Shown one piece after another: positions 63,988 to 64,000 of a stretch of 64,000 bases of DNA. Numbering within the stretch: the first letter of the stretch is position 1; every line of letters starts with the position of its first letter. This DNA comes from Xanthomonas sp. XNM01. GTDB taxonomy: Bacteria; Pseudomonadota; Gammaproteobacteria; Xanthomonadales; Xanthomonadaceae. The stretch lies in the NCBI RefSeq assembly GCF_014851915.1, contig NZ_JACVAP010000001.1:1-64000 (forward strand). Direction: 5' to 3'. The position numbers and the translations under genes are program-made. The notes under the pieces were generated by a model. That model was given only the letters and a program-made list of their open reading frames with translations. It was not told where the DNA came from and did not search any database.

Positions 63988-64000
63988 GTCTGCTCCAGAG

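Overview
This is chromosomal DNA from a high-GC gammaproteobacterium, most likely a Xanthomonadaceae member (Lysobacter, Luteimonas, Pseudoxanthomonas or Stenotrophomonas type). Reasons: codon positions are strongly GC-biased, hemL, thiE and a rubredoxin gene lie side by side, the zapB-like/zapA/6S RNA/5-FCL order and the ygfB-pepP pair are gammaproteobacterial, and intergenic arrays carry GTAG-headed REP-type repeats. No phage, insertion sequence, tRNA, rRNA or CRISPR was seen.

Positions 1-20,000 are mostly core genes: argD and a HIT protein, a GGDEF/EAL protein, a two-component pair, an exported DJ-1/PfpI protein, a HAD hydrolase, hemL, a 189-bp tandem repeat array whose unit contains a decayed copy of the thiE 3' end, thiE, rubredoxin, SirB1, DUF192, rpiA, EVE, 5-FCL, a 185-nt 6S RNA, zapA, a zapB-like gene and a second GGDEF/EAL protein. 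Positions 20,200-29,900 hold ygfB-pepP, a 191-bp REP array, a marR-emrA-emrB drug-efflux operon, a VOC protein, an acetyl-CoA hydrolase/transferase-family gene and a third REP array.

Positions 29,900-45,000 form a low-oxygen and metal region. It holds nirK-nirV-sco, a divergent OprC-type copper receptor, a LysR/PfpI pair, a His-rich exported protein, and an operon of TonB receptor, membrane-anchored CobN-like chelatase, TolQ/ExbB-like protein and DUF2149. The last operon is the best candidate for an under-described system: a periplasmic chelatase or dechelatase coupled to a proton-motive-force motor. It sits behind an FNR-type box and a Fur-type box.

Positions 45,000-58,700 carry accessory metabolism and transport: GNAT, SnoaL-like, LysE, SLOG/LOG and carboxylesterase genes, an ABC transporter plus TonB receptor operon with a Zur-like site, a DUF4142 lipoprotein and a YddG-type exporter. 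Positions 58,700-63,600 return to low-oxygen physiology with a DUF411 lipoprotein, a small HMA-like protein, a UbiD-family decarboxylase, and ubiU-ubiV for oxygen-independent ubiquinone hydroxylation.

Six boxes of the form YTGAY-N4-RTCAR (FNR/Dnr type) lie upstream of nirK, the copper receptor, the CobN-like operon, the HMA-like gene, ubiD and ubiU. Downstream of five of them a plausible -10 hexamer is centred 32-33 bp away, the class II FNR geometry; at the HMA-like gene the hexamer is poor. This suggests one regulon linking denitrification, copper supply, anaerobic quinone synthesis and possibly oxygen-independent tetrapyrrole-metal handling.
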